Source: Rhodopirellula bahusiensis (GTDB lineage Bacteria > Planctomycetota > Planctomycetia > Pirellulales > Pirellulaceae). Taken from it: 64,000 bases of DNA. Made by a program: the position numbers and the translations under genes. Positions within the stretch are counted from its first letter, which is position 1; each line of letters starts with the position of its first letter. This document shows positions 52,495 to 59,650 of the stretch, one piece after another. The stretch spans positions 62,001 to 126,000 of the forward strand of contig NZ_NIZW01000010.1 in assembly GCF_002727185.1 (NCBI RefSeq), read 5' to 3'. The notes beneath the pieces were generated by a model. The model worked only from the letters and a program-made list of their open reading frames with translations. It was not told the origin of the DNA and did no database searches.

Positions 52495-53727
52495 CTAGGC
52501 GACTTGGTTTTTCACTGCGTATCGCCAGTTCTTGACGGCGGCCGCGATGCGTCCCTCGATCGAGACGTAGATCGTTTTGTTGCCTGGGTCATACCAACGT
52601 TCGCGGCGACCCTGAGTGCCGTAGCCCTTGAAGTAGCCTCGAACCACCGTTGCGGTGCGGAGACGGGTTGGGCTTCGCATGCCGTACCACGTCGATGCAC
52701 TGACGCTGCGAAGTTCACTCTCAGGAACCACCGCCACTTCACCGCGGTACAAGCCAACTTCTGCCGTCGTCGATGCGACTTTGTTTTCGAGCCCATCGCG
52801 ATTGAGCGGGAAGAAAGTGCGACGCGCGGCTTGGGCGGGTGCTCCGGTTGGTGTCAGGATCGTGTTGAGCGAGCCACGAACACGTTGCTGCGTCCCGATT
52901 CCGCCGATGTCGCTGTATAGCGTTTCCATCTCGCCCCACTCCGAATCCGATGGGACCGCACCACCGCTGCGGATGTTGTTGTTGGTCGCGGTGCCAACGT
53001 CGGGACGATCGGCGAACAAAGGGGAACCATCGAGCAAGTTCTCGTTCGACGTGAACCGATCCAGGACAAGCCGGTTTTGGGTGGTCTGCCAAGCTTCCTG
53101 CAGCCCCAGCATCCCTTCGGAGAAGGCGTTCATGTCGTCATCGGCGATCATCTTCGGCGTCCACCCGAATTTGTTCCCGAAGCGTCGGACGAACACGTAG
53201 GACAGAACTTCTTCTTCGAGCCCGATCTCTTTGAATTGCTCGGCGTCTTGCAGTTCGTCCAGCTCGTCAACCGTCCCGCGGTTGATCAGTGGCATGGGCT
53301 TGAAGTCAGTCAAAGCGTTCGGCATCAGGGCGGAGACTTGATCGAACGAGTAGTCCTCATCAAGCTCGACCGTATCCAGAAACTTGTTGGCCAGTCCGGA
53401 CAAGATGTTTGGAAAGTCGCCGGGGGTGGCGTTTGGCGATCCACTGGCACCGATGTACCGTCGATCCTCGGTGGCTGCAAAGCTCGTAACGCGATCCAAT
53501 CCCCCAAGTTGCATTGCACGTTCCGCGATCAACTCGGGGTTGCCGTAGATGTCAACTTGATGGCCGGCATGTTGCAGGCATTCGGCCGCGATCGCCCACA
53601 ACGGTTTGTTGGCCATCGCCTCGGCACCCTTGGACAGCTCGAAAGTCGGCTTGTCGGTGGATCGATAAGCCAACGCGTCGATGGCATCGATTGCGAATTG
53701 TTCTTTCGGCTGAGTGGTTCCGAACAT
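52495..53727 (-). CDS. Major capsid protein, Mu-like or prohead-protease-MCP type
   Basis: 410 residues. Features typical of HK97-fold capsid proteins of this subfamily: IAAECLQHAGHQVDIYGNPE, the FVRRFGNKFGWTPKMIADDD block, VRGSLNTILTPTGAPAQAAR, and the C-terminal TVVRGYFKGYGTQGRRERWY then ISIEGRIAAAVKNWRYAVKN-type VSIEGRIAAAVKNWRYAVKN. The assignment rests on the overall pattern rather than on one signature. No prohead protease, terminase, portal or tail gene is seen nearby, which is unusual for a phage. Repeat B lies 130 bp upstream. Confidence 0.75.
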   Translation of the reverse strand: MFGTTQPKEQFAIDAIDALAYRSTDKPTFELSKGAEAMANKPLWAIAAECLQHAGHQVDIYGNPELIAERAMQLGGLDRVTSFAATEDRRYIGASGSPNATPGDFPNILSGLANKFLDTVELDEDYSFDQVSALMPNALTDFKPMPLINRGTVDELDELQDAEQFKEIGLEEEVLSYVFVRRFGNKFGWTPKMIADDDMNAFSEGMLGLQEAWQTTQNRLVLDRFTSNENLLDGSPLFADRPDVGTATNNNIRSGGAVPSDSEWGEMETLYSDIGGIGTQQRVRGSLNTILTPTGAPAQAARRTFFPLNRDGLENKVASTTAEVGLYRGEVAVVPESELRSVSASTWYGMRSPTRLRTATVVRGYFKGYGTQGRRERWYDPGNKTIYVSIEGRIAAAVKNWRYAVKNQVA

Positions 53728-53856
53728 GCTTCTGGTCTCTTTCGTGGTGGAGTGAATGCGGGCCGTCAGACCGCTGTGAATCGTGTTTGTGAACGTCTTT
53801 GGCTTCGGTCAGTGCGTACCGGCCCCCCAGCCCCCCAAGCCCCAGATCCGAACGAA

Positions 53857-53922
53857 CTTTCTCTATGCTTTCCGGGCCTGCGAACCGCAGAGAGAAGGCA
53901 AGAAAGTTCCAGGAGGACCCAA
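53857..53922. repeat. Repeat B: 66-bp two-block motif 130 bp upstream of the capsid gene
   Basis: Blocks at 53867-53889 and 53910-53922 match Repeat A (43911-43976) at the same spacing. Around the core, GAACTTTCT (53854-53862) can pair with AGAAAGTTC (53901-53909), so a stem can form. Function is unknown. Confidence 0.8.
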
Positions 53923-53945
53923 AGGGGGTGGGGGTGTCGCATCAT

Positions 53946-54200
53946 TCAACCAACGGGCTCCAAGATGACTCGGCCGGCAGGCTGCCCAACCTCGATGTGA
54001 TTGACATGAAACTTTGAGTCGCCGATCTGAATCGCGTCACCGACATAGTGAGCCACTTCATCGGCGTCACCGATCTCGATGAACGCGGCGGCGCGTTGCG
54101 ATGGATACGAACCTTGCTTGTGCATTGCGGTTCGCACCACTCGGACGCTTTGAGATTCGATGTCGGCAGGTTGGCCGATGGTCAGTTCGATGGAGGACAT
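53946..54200 (-). CDS. Small unrecognised protein of the capsid region
   Basis: 84 residues from the ATG at 54200 (SSIELTIGQPADIESQSVRV, then HVNHIEVGQPAGRVILEPVG), mostly beta and mixed. No motif is recognised. It lies 219 bp upstream of the capsid gene on the same strand and could be a structural accessory protein, which is only inferred from position. Confidence 0.5.
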   Translation of the reverse strand: MSSIELTIGQPADIESQSVRVVRTAMHKQGSYPSQRAAAFIEIGDADEVAHYVGDAIQIGDSKFHVNHIEVGQPAGRVILEPVG

Positions 54201-54246
54201 TGCAAGTTCTTGGGTTGAAATGAAGGGGGTGGGTGTGACCGTTTCC

Positions 54247-54459
54247 TTATAGGTCGCGGCTGACGTCGCCTTGCGGCTTTTCGTGCTTTTGCCATCGGCC
54301 GCCCCGGAAGACTTCGAAAACTAAGCCTTGCTTTCCCGGTCGACCGATCGCATCGGGGCATTGACGAACATGGTCCACGCTGACCCCATAGGCCCTGGCT
54401 AAGTGTGGAGCGATGATGTCGACCGCCCGTTTCTGCATTTGTCGGTGCAAGTAATTCAT
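54247..54459 (-). CDS. Small unrecognised protein
   Basis: 70 residues from the ATG at 54459 (NYLHRQMQKRAVDIIAPHLA, then CPDAIGRPGKQGLVFEVFRG). A longer frame to 54546 exists but overlaps the next gene. No domain is recognised. It lies 10 bp after the stop of the next gene. Confidence 0.5.
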   Translation of the reverse strand: MNYLHRQMQKRAVDIIAPHLARAYGVSVDHVRQCPDAIGRPGKQGLVFEVFRGGRWQKHEKPQGDVSRDL

Positions 54460-54469
54460 TGGGTCGAAC

Positions 54470-54694
54470 TCACTGGATCCCTTGGCGGTCCATTGTTGGG
54501 ATGGTGTTCCCACTGCGTTCCCGCAACACGGCGGCAATGCGTTCAACGTCGTTGGGGTGGTAGTAGCCCACGCCGTTGAGTCGTTGCTGAGGGACGATGT
54601 TCAGTTGTTCGATGATGCTCATCAAACGAGTGACAGGCGTTTGGAATTGGCCGGCAATCCGGCCGACCGATGTCAGATCGATGTCATGCGGCAT
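54470..54694 (-). CDS. Small predicted HTH protein
   Basis: 74 residues: VTRLMSIIEQLNIVPQQRLN then YYHPNDVERIAAVLRERSG has a MerR-like or HTH-17 flavour with a wing. It is one of several DNA-binding-type proteins of the element. ATG at 54694. Confidence 0.55.
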   Translation of the reverse strand: MPHDIDLTSVGRIAGQFQTPVTRLMSIIEQLNIVPQQRLNGVGYYHPNDVERIAAVLRERSGNTIPTMDRQGIQ

Positions 54695-54773
54695 GTCATG
54701 GCCTTATGGTTCTTGGGTTGGATGCTTGAAGGATAGCGGCCTTCAAAATGTCCATTCCATTCTGTGGACTTCA

Positions 54774-54995
54774 CTATGCGTATTCTCTTGAAGGTTCGAT
54801 CACCACCAAGAAACAGTAGCCGCAAACCTTGCATTTGCTTTGCCTCTGATAGGTGTTGTCGCCCACTAGCCTCGCTCCTTGCATGGACTTGATCTTTGCC
54901 TCGCCACACGATGGGCAGGTTGGCTTTGTGACGAACACATAGCGGGGCTTCGGTTTCTTAGGCTTCATGCTTTGGCTCTCCGATGGATTGTTCAT
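54774..54995 (-). CDS. Small zinc-ribbon protein
   Basis: 73 residues with CPSCGEAKIKSMQGARLVG and CKVCGYCFLVVIE, the CxxC...CxxC pattern of a zinc ribbon. Similar small proteins are common beside phage replication genes. ATG at 54995, 2 bp after the helicase stop, so it is probably translated from the same transcript. Confidence 0.75.
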   Translation of the reverse strand: MNNPSESQSMKPKKPKPRYVFVTKPTCPSCGEAKIKSMQGARLVGDNTYQRQSKCKVCGYCFLVVIEPSREYA

Positions 54996-54997
54996 GG

Positions 54998-56338
54998 CTA
55001 TGCATACCCCGCAAATTCTTGGTGGAAGTTCCCTGGCTCGAATTTGGTGAACTCGCCCACCAAACGCAGGTCAAAGAGCCCTGGTGAATCGTTCCGCCAT
55101 TTCGGAACGACAAGTTCGTAGTCATCCACGGTTTCATTTGGTTGGTGCAAGAACAGCACCCCATCGGCATCCTGTTCAATGCTGCCGGAATCACGCAGAT
55201 CAGATAGCCGCGGACGCCGGGCGGTCTTCTGCTGCTTCTCGTTGTCGCGATTCAACTGGGAAAGCAATAAGACGACGATTCCCAGTTCCCGAGCAAGCTG
55301 TTTGCATGCCTTGGAACATTCCGTCACTGTTTCGTAGTCCGATTGGCGGCGGTCGCTCTTGTGGATCAATTGGAGGTAGTCGATGGCAACCGCTTTGATG
55401 TCATGCTTTGCCTTCATCAGCCGAGCGATGGCCGCAATTCCTTCCATCGTGGCATGCCTACCTTTGGGGGCTTGGATGTTCATCAGTGAATGCTTGCAGT
55501 CATCAACCGCGTCTCGCAGGTCTGGCATTCGCTCGCCAGGGATTTGGCAAACACCCTGCTCATCAACTTCAAATAGCTTGCCGTCGATCCCGAGACGCTC
55601 TGATAGGATCCGTGCCGCGATCTCGTGCTCTTCCATCTCGAGACTGATCAAGAGCGTTGCCCGCCCTCGCAGATCCAAGGCATTGGCGATCTGCTTCATC
55701 AATGCCGACTTGCCTTTGCCGGGTCTCGCGGCAATGACATAGGATCCACCGGACCGGAACCCACCATAGGTGTCATCAATGCAATCGATTCCGCTTGGAA
55801 GCAATGGCCCCAGGCTGCTTCGCTCTGGGTGATCCAGAAGCTCGAGACGCATCTGGGCGGCTTCGTGCAACGTCATGCAGCCCCCGCCCTCGGATGCATC
55901 GGCGGCAACCTGGTCGATCTTCGCCCTCATCGTGCCGGCGAGCGTCATCGGGTCATTTTGCGGGCTCATCGCCTCATCAATCGCGGCGTTGGCAATCTCA
56001 ATGATTCGCCTCGACTTGGCGCGGTCGGCGACAATCTGGGCATAGGCTCGCGCGTTTGCAACGCTTCCAACGGCGTTGCGAAGCTTTGCAAGATGGGCAG
56101 CACCACCAATCCGCTCGAATTCACCAACTTCACGAAGGTGAGAAACCAACAGAGTGATGTCGATAGGTCGCTGGTCGGCTCGCAAAAGCGCCATGGCATT
56201 GAAAAGGATCTGGTGAGCCTCAACGTAGAAGTCTTGGGCTCGCACGACTGGCGCGATCTCATCAATTACCGCAGGGCTCAAAACCATCGCCCCAAGCAAT
56301 CCCATCTCGGCTTCGATGTCGTTGGGTAATTCGTTCAT
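54998..56338 (-). CDS. Replicative DnaB-like helicase
   Basis: 446 residues. N-terminal DnaB domain (EMGLLGAMVLSPAVIDEIAP), then RecA-like ATPase: Walker A AARPGKGKSALMKQIANA, Walker B AVAIDYLQLIH, the sensor-type VVLLLSQLNRDNEKQQK, and the C-terminal Arg finger-type RDSGSIEQDADGVLFLHQP. It unwinds DNA for replication of the element. Start is the ATG at 56338, which overlaps the upstream gene's stop by 4 bp; the frame is open to 56491. It lies next to a winged-helix replication-type protein. Confidence 0.92.
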   Translation of the reverse strand: MNELPNDIEAEMGLLGAMVLSPAVIDEIAPVVRAQDFYVEAHQILFNAMALLRADQRPIDITLLVSHLREVGEFERIGGAAHLAKLRNAVGSVANARAYAQIVADRAKSRRIIEIANAAIDEAMSPQNDPMTLAGTMRAKIDQVAADASEGGGCMTLHEAAQMRLELLDHPERSSLGPLLPSGIDCIDDTYGGFRSGGSYVIAARPGKGKSALMKQIANALDLRGRATLLISLEMEEHEIAARILSERLGIDGKLFEVDEQGVCQIPGERMPDLRDAVDDCKHSLMNIQAPKGRHATMEGIAAIARLMKAKHDIKAVAIDYLQLIHKSDRRQSDYETVTECSKACKQLARELGIVVLLLSQLNRDNEKQQKTARRPRLSDLRDSGSIEQDADGVLFLHQPNETVDDYELVVPKWRNDSPGLFDLRLVGEFTKFEPGNFHQEFAGYA

Positions 56339-57117
56339 GCCGGCACCCTCAATCGCCGCTTGGGTTGCTTGCTTGGCCCCGTTGTCACCACGTGGGCTTT
56401 CATCGCGTTTGCGTGGAGCGTTGCGAACTGCTTCCGGAGCTTGTCCGGGCACCTCACGTTGATGCTCCAAAAGTCGTCTTGGTTGGCCCACTGAAACACG
56501 GACTTGATCTCCGCCGGGGAATGCCCCTCCTCTTCACGCATCAGACGAATTGTGTTTGCCCACTTGCTGAGATTCGGTTGTTTTGTCTTCGGAGCCACCG
56601 CCTTCACCAGCCCGAGCATCCACTCAGCCAATTCAAGATCAATCGCGTCGGCACGAAGTGCTGACTTCTTAGGGTTAGGGATAGGGTTAGAAGGCTTTCC
56701 GCTATGTGTTCCGCAATGCGTTCCGCTTCGTGTTCCAGATTCGGAATGCTTTCCGTTATCGGAATGCGTCGGCTCGATTGGAGCATCATCGAATTGAGAA
56801 ACCGAATCCGGAATTGTCGTCCAATAGTGCCCCACGCTACGATCGTTCGTGCGGTCGTAAACCAACCAACCAGCCTTGATCGCGGCGTCTCGAGCGTTGT
56901 TGAGCTGCTTCGGACTTTTGAACCCGAGCACTTCCATCAACTGCGAATTCCAGAACCGCACCGGGCCCTGATACCTGGCCGCATCTTCGGTGTGGGCGAT
57001 GTGAATCACCAGACAAACCGCCTGGTGCCCGATGGATTGGGCGGCGCACCCTTTGAACAGTAAACGGGTGATCCTGTGGGCGTGGTGTGATTGCCGCGGA
57101 GGGTAGTTCAGAGTCAT
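56335..57117 (-). CDS. Winged-helix replication-type protein
   Basis: 260 residues from the ATG at 57117, with a 4-bp overlap with the upstream small gene. Residues about 1-90 form a helical/winged segment (ALITRLLFKGCAAQSIGHQA-type HRITRLLFKGCAAQSIGHQA, then FWNSQLMEVLGFKSPKQLNN), a form often seen in phage replication initiators next to DnaB. Middle residues are low complexity with His and Ser. The C-terminus is helical (LSKWANTIRLMREEEGHSPA). Role in replication is inferred from context. Confidence 0.65.
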   Translation of the reverse strand: MTLNYPPRQSHHAHRITRLLFKGCAAQSIGHQAVCLVIHIAHTEDAARYQGPVRFWNSQLMEVLGFKSPKQLNNARDAAIKAGWLVYDRTNDRSVGHYWTTIPDSVSQFDDAPIEPTHSDNGKHSESGTRSGTHCGTHSGKPSNPIPNPKKSALRADAIDLELAEWMLGLVKAVAPKTKQPNLSKWANTIRLMREEEGHSPAEIKSVFQWANQDDFWSINVRCPDKLRKQFATLHANAMKAHVVTTGPSKQPKRRLRVPA

Positions 57118-57356
57118 TCTGGTCCCCCACCTTCCGCGTCGATCTTCTCCACGCCGAACAGCCAGTCCAGCCACTCGCCAATCATGTCCCACGCATCGAG
57201 CCAATCGCTTCGGCTCTGGAATTCGTTTGCCTTCGCTATGCGATTCACTTCGTCTTGGGATCGACCGCGAACGAAAAAGCAGTAGTTGAACCATCTCGCA
57301 AAATGTTCTTCTGACAATGATTCGGCGACCGAATCGGAAATGTCTTCGTATTTCAC
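57114..57356 (-). CDS. Small unrecognised protein of the replication module
   Basis: 80 residues from a GTG at 57356, which overlaps the next gene's stop by 4 bp; a longer frame to 57410 is less likely. Helical and acidic (VAESLSEEHFARWFNYCFFV, then DWLDAWDMIGEWLDWLFGVE). No domain is recognised. Confidence 0.55.
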   Translation of the reverse strand: MKYEDISDSVAESLSEEHFARWFNYCFFVRGRSQDEVNRIAKANEFQSRSDWLDAWDMIGEWLDWLFGVEKIDAEGGGPE

Positions 57357-57586
57357 TTGCAGAGCCCTCCCGATGCATGCGGGATGACCAAGCGTCGGGC
57401 GTCGTCCCACACTTCGGCGGCGGTCAGGCCACGACGTTCAGCGAGGTACAGTGAGACCGAAATCGCGGCCAATTGTTGGCCGAGCGTTCCAGGCTGATTT
57501 GGGGATGGTGTTGCTCTGCCAGTTTCTGCTTCGGACTGGGGGACAACAAATTGGTTTTGTCTTGAAAAGCGCCGATGGTTCGGCAT
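57353..57586 (-). CDS. Small unrecognised protein of the replication module
   Basis: 77 residues, basic N-terminus and helical C-terminus (LAAISVSLYLAERRGLTAAE). No domain is recognised. It heads the coupled chain of the helicase region on the minus strand. ATG at 57586. Confidence 0.5.
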   Translation of the reverse strand: MPNHRRFSRQNQFVVPQSEAETGRATPSPNQPGTLGQQLAAISVSLYLAERRGLTAAEVWDDARRLVIPHASGGLCK

Positions 57587-57693
57587 AATCAGATTACCTC
57601 TGTGTTGGTCTCGCCGGTTCGCTGGTCACGAATCTCCGGCTTGGTCGAAAACATCCTCTCGTCGTCACACAATGGCGGCGGGAGGCTTTTGTT

Positions 57694-57915
57694 TCATTCC
57701 GATGGTCGATTGCCCTTACCGGTCGGGAATTTCTCGGACGCTGCGTCCAAGTCCGCTTTCGAATAGCGGATCATTCGCGGGCCAATCTTTCGGCCGCTGA
57801 TAATTCCGGCGGCAACCAGTGACGCGAAGGTTCGCTCACTCATCGACCAGTAGGCCGCGGCTTGTGGTCGATTCATCAGGCCGGGCCACGCAGCGGTTGG
57901 GTTGGTGTCGCTCAC
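57694..57915 (-). CDS. Small HTH (excisionase-like) protein
   Basis: 73 residues: MNRPQAAAYWSMSERTFASL then VAAGIISGRKIGPRMIRYSK is a helix-turn-helix-17/excisionase domain, with the DLDAA ending usual for the family. ATG at 57915 overlaps the previous HTH gene's stop. Probably a regulator or excisionase. Confidence 0.75.
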   Translation of the reverse strand: MSDTNPTAAWPGLMNRPQAAAYWSMSERTFASLVAAGIISGRKIGPRMIRYSKADLDAASEKFPTGKGNRPSE

Positions 57916-58115
57916 GATGCAACCGCCTCATTCTCGAGCCACCTATCGAGAACCCGCCGATTGATTCGCCGGGTGTTGCTCGTTGATGTTGGTTTGGTGG
58001 AAGGCAGCCCCGCATTCAGCCATCTGCCGACAGTGCGGGCCGAGACATCGGAATACTTCGCGGCGGTTGGAATCGACATCCACTCTGGCCAAGCCGCTTT
58101 TTGCTTCGTTTCCAT
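57912..58115 (-). CDS. Small HTH protein
   Basis: 67 residues from the ATG at 58115: WMSIPTAAKYSDVSARTVGR then WLNAGLPSTKPTSTSNTRRI is an excisionase-like HTH ending with RRVLDRWLE. The frame is open to 58259. It overlaps the next gene by 4 bp. Confidence 0.7.
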   Translation of the reverse strand: METKQKAAWPEWMSIPTAAKYSDVSARTVGRWLNAGLPSTKPTSTSNTRRINRRVLDRWLENEAVAS

Positions 58116-58301
58116 TTGGGTGAACTCCGGCGTTTGATCTAACAAAGCCCATTGCTTTGACGTGCCGGAATTCTTGGCGACGGTCGGACAACTTCGAAAT
58201 TGTCCAACCGTTTTGTGGTGGCTTTTCTTGTCTGCCCCTGTCGCCCGCTGCTCGTTCACTCCGGGCTTTGCGGTATGAACGGATCCAGGGGGCGCATGAA
58301 A

Positions 58302-58323
58302 AAAGCGGGAGAAAACCCGCTTT
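58302..58323 (-). terminator. Intrinsic terminator of the right-end gene
   Basis: On the minus strand AAAGCGGG (58323-58316) pairs with CCCGCTTT (58309-58302), and a T-run follows. It ends the transcript of the gene that stops at 58366. Confidence 0.8.
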
Positions 58324-58365
58324 CCTGCGTTTCGGACAATTATTCGGTTTTGTCCGAGTGGGTTT

Positions 58366-59202
58366 TTACCGCTTCCCGTGGCGGTTGTACGTGACGTTGC
58401 ATGTGTTGTGATAGGTTTCGTCCACGCCTTCGTCCCTCATAAAGGTTGACAGCGTGATGCGTGCCTCCTTCGCAACAAGCCATCGTTTCCAGTAATCGAT
58501 ACGATCCTGCCTTTCCACTTTTGGCAGGGGCCCTCTCGATTTCTTCTCCCCAAGCAGTTTCGCTATTTGAGCCGCAACTAGCTGGGCGATCTCTTCGCTA
58601 TTTGCGTGACCGTCAACAATGCCACATGCTCCGGTCGCCTCATTCTCGAGACGTGCAACCAACTGTTCAAAGACCGCGTTGCCTGAAACAACCGCCTCTT
58701 GGTCAATCTGGCTCAGGTTGTTTAGCGCTGGAGCAATCAGGTCTGGCCAGTCGTGTGGCCATTGCCAGTTTTGGGTTGCGTAGGTTGCATGACCAAGAAT
58801 TGCCGCACGCACGATGTGCCGAGATTTCATCATGTCGGATGACTCGATACCGCGACTCTCGGCCTGTCGCATCAGCCACCGCACAGCGGATTCATAGGCC
58901 CAGAACAAGGCTTGGCGAAGCCCGTGTTCACTGATGCGATAGTCGCAATCGTGTGAATGCTCGGTTCGCTTGTAGTCTTGGATGAATGCGTTTGTACTTC
59001 CAAGAAATTCCGGCCACCGTTTCCAGTAGGCCCACGCCCACACTGCGACATCCTCGGATGGCTTGTCAGTGTCGAACTGTGATTTGTGCCCTTCAAAGAA
59101 ATCAGCGATCCCGGTCAGCCTTTCTTCGATTGTTCGCCGGGAATTGTCGCAGGGAGGCTGTGATAACGGAGTGACTCCATTGCCAGCGCTAGCTTCATTC
59201 AT
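58366..59202 (-). CDS. Unrecognised protein at the right end of the element
   Basis: 278 residues from the ATG at 59202, with a GGAAGGA-type ribosome site; the frame is open to 59298. Helical overall (FWAYESAVRWLMRQAESRGI; IAQLVAAQIAKLLGEKKSRG). No motif recognised. It is the last gene before attR and is ended by a terminator at 58302-58323. Confidence 0.55.
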   Translation of the reverse strand: MNEASAGNGVTPLSQPPCDNSRRTIEERLTGIADFFEGHKSQFDTDKPSEDVAVWAWAYWKRWPEFLGSTNAFIQDYKRTEHSHDCDYRISEHGLRQALFWAYESAVRWLMRQAESRGIESSDMMKSRHIVRAAILGHATYATQNWQWPHDWPDLIAPALNNLSQIDQEAVVSGNAVFEQLVARLENEATGACGIVDGHANSEEIAQLVAAQIAKLLGEKKSRGPLPKVERQDRIDYWKRWLVAKEARITLSTFMRDEGVDETYHNTCNVTYNRHGKR

Positions 59203-59527
59203 CGGTTGTTCCTTCCGACTGTTCATTGTGCGAAAAGAGCCGGCGAGACGATGAACGATCGTCGATTCGGGAGCTACCCTAGCCGGTCTGAACGTCAATC
59301 GTACAGCTTCCGACTCAAATGCAAACCTCGGAAAAAGGATTGGCCAATTTTAGAATGGGACAACTGTGGGACACATCTGCAGCCTAGCGTTGCACTGGCA
59401 CTGCCCTGTAAACAGCATTTCGGGGCGGTTGTGGGAATCGTTTCGTCCCGTGATTTGCGGGTTAAATGCCGGTCCGCTCACTGTCGTCTCACTGTTGGCA
59501 ACACCGTCCCAAAATGGGACTGAATTA
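59203..59527. other. Right-end non-coding region with repeated TGGGAC sequences
   Basis: 325 bp between the last element gene and attR. TGGGAC occurs at 59357, 59369 and 59515; the last forms the palindrome GTCCCA-AAA-TGGGAC at 59506-59520. Such repeats beside an att site could be arm-type binding sites of the integrase. No gene was recognised. Confidence 0.5.
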
Positions 59528-59568
59528 GATTTTAAGTCCCCTGTGTCTGCCAATTCCACCACCTGGGC
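59528..59568 (-). repeat. attR: truncated tRNA-Leu copy (5' half)
   Basis: Exact 41-bp copy of 42240-42280: tRNA nucleotides 1-41 only. On the minus strand it is followed by element sequence, not by the 3' half, so it is not a working tRNA. Upstream of it is the putative native promoter (59589-59617). Confidence 0.93.
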
Positions 59569-59588
59569 ATCAGTTGGTTGATGGCAGA

Positions 59589-59617
59589 AGTGTATCGCCT
59601 GAATTGGCATCCGTGAA
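59589..59617 (-). promoter_or_regulatory. Putative native promoter of tRNA-Leu, stranded at attR
   Basis: On the minus strand TTCACG (59617-59612), a 17-bp spacer and TACACT (59594-59589) give a plausible sigma-70 -35/-10 pair. The mature tRNA 5' end lies 20 bp further downstream at 59568. The host gene at 59651 ends just beyond it. Confidence 0.6.
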
Positions 59618-59650
59618 CTTGGGGACGTAAAAGTCTGTGAGTCGTTTCGA

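Larger units (their letters stand above)
42240..59568. mobile_element. 17.3-kb integrative element in tRNA-Leu(UAA), satellite- or reduced-prophage-like
   Basis: The element is bounded by the 41-bp direct repeat (attL 42240-42280, attR 59528-59568) and has a tyrosine integrase at its left end. It contains replication genes (DnaB-like helicase, winged-helix replication-type protein), a major capsid protein, a coiled-coil protein, a Dam-type methylase, a second recombinase and many small HTH proteins. I find no terminase, portal, tail, holin or lysin gene. Almost all genes are on the minus strand. Unusually, the repeat spans the tRNA 5' half, so the intact tRNA faces the integrase end and its native promoter is left at attR. 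Confidence 0.9.

Noticed and set aside
59528-59568. A second tRNA-Leu gene
   Set aside because: Only the 5' half is present; the 3' half and T-arm are absent.
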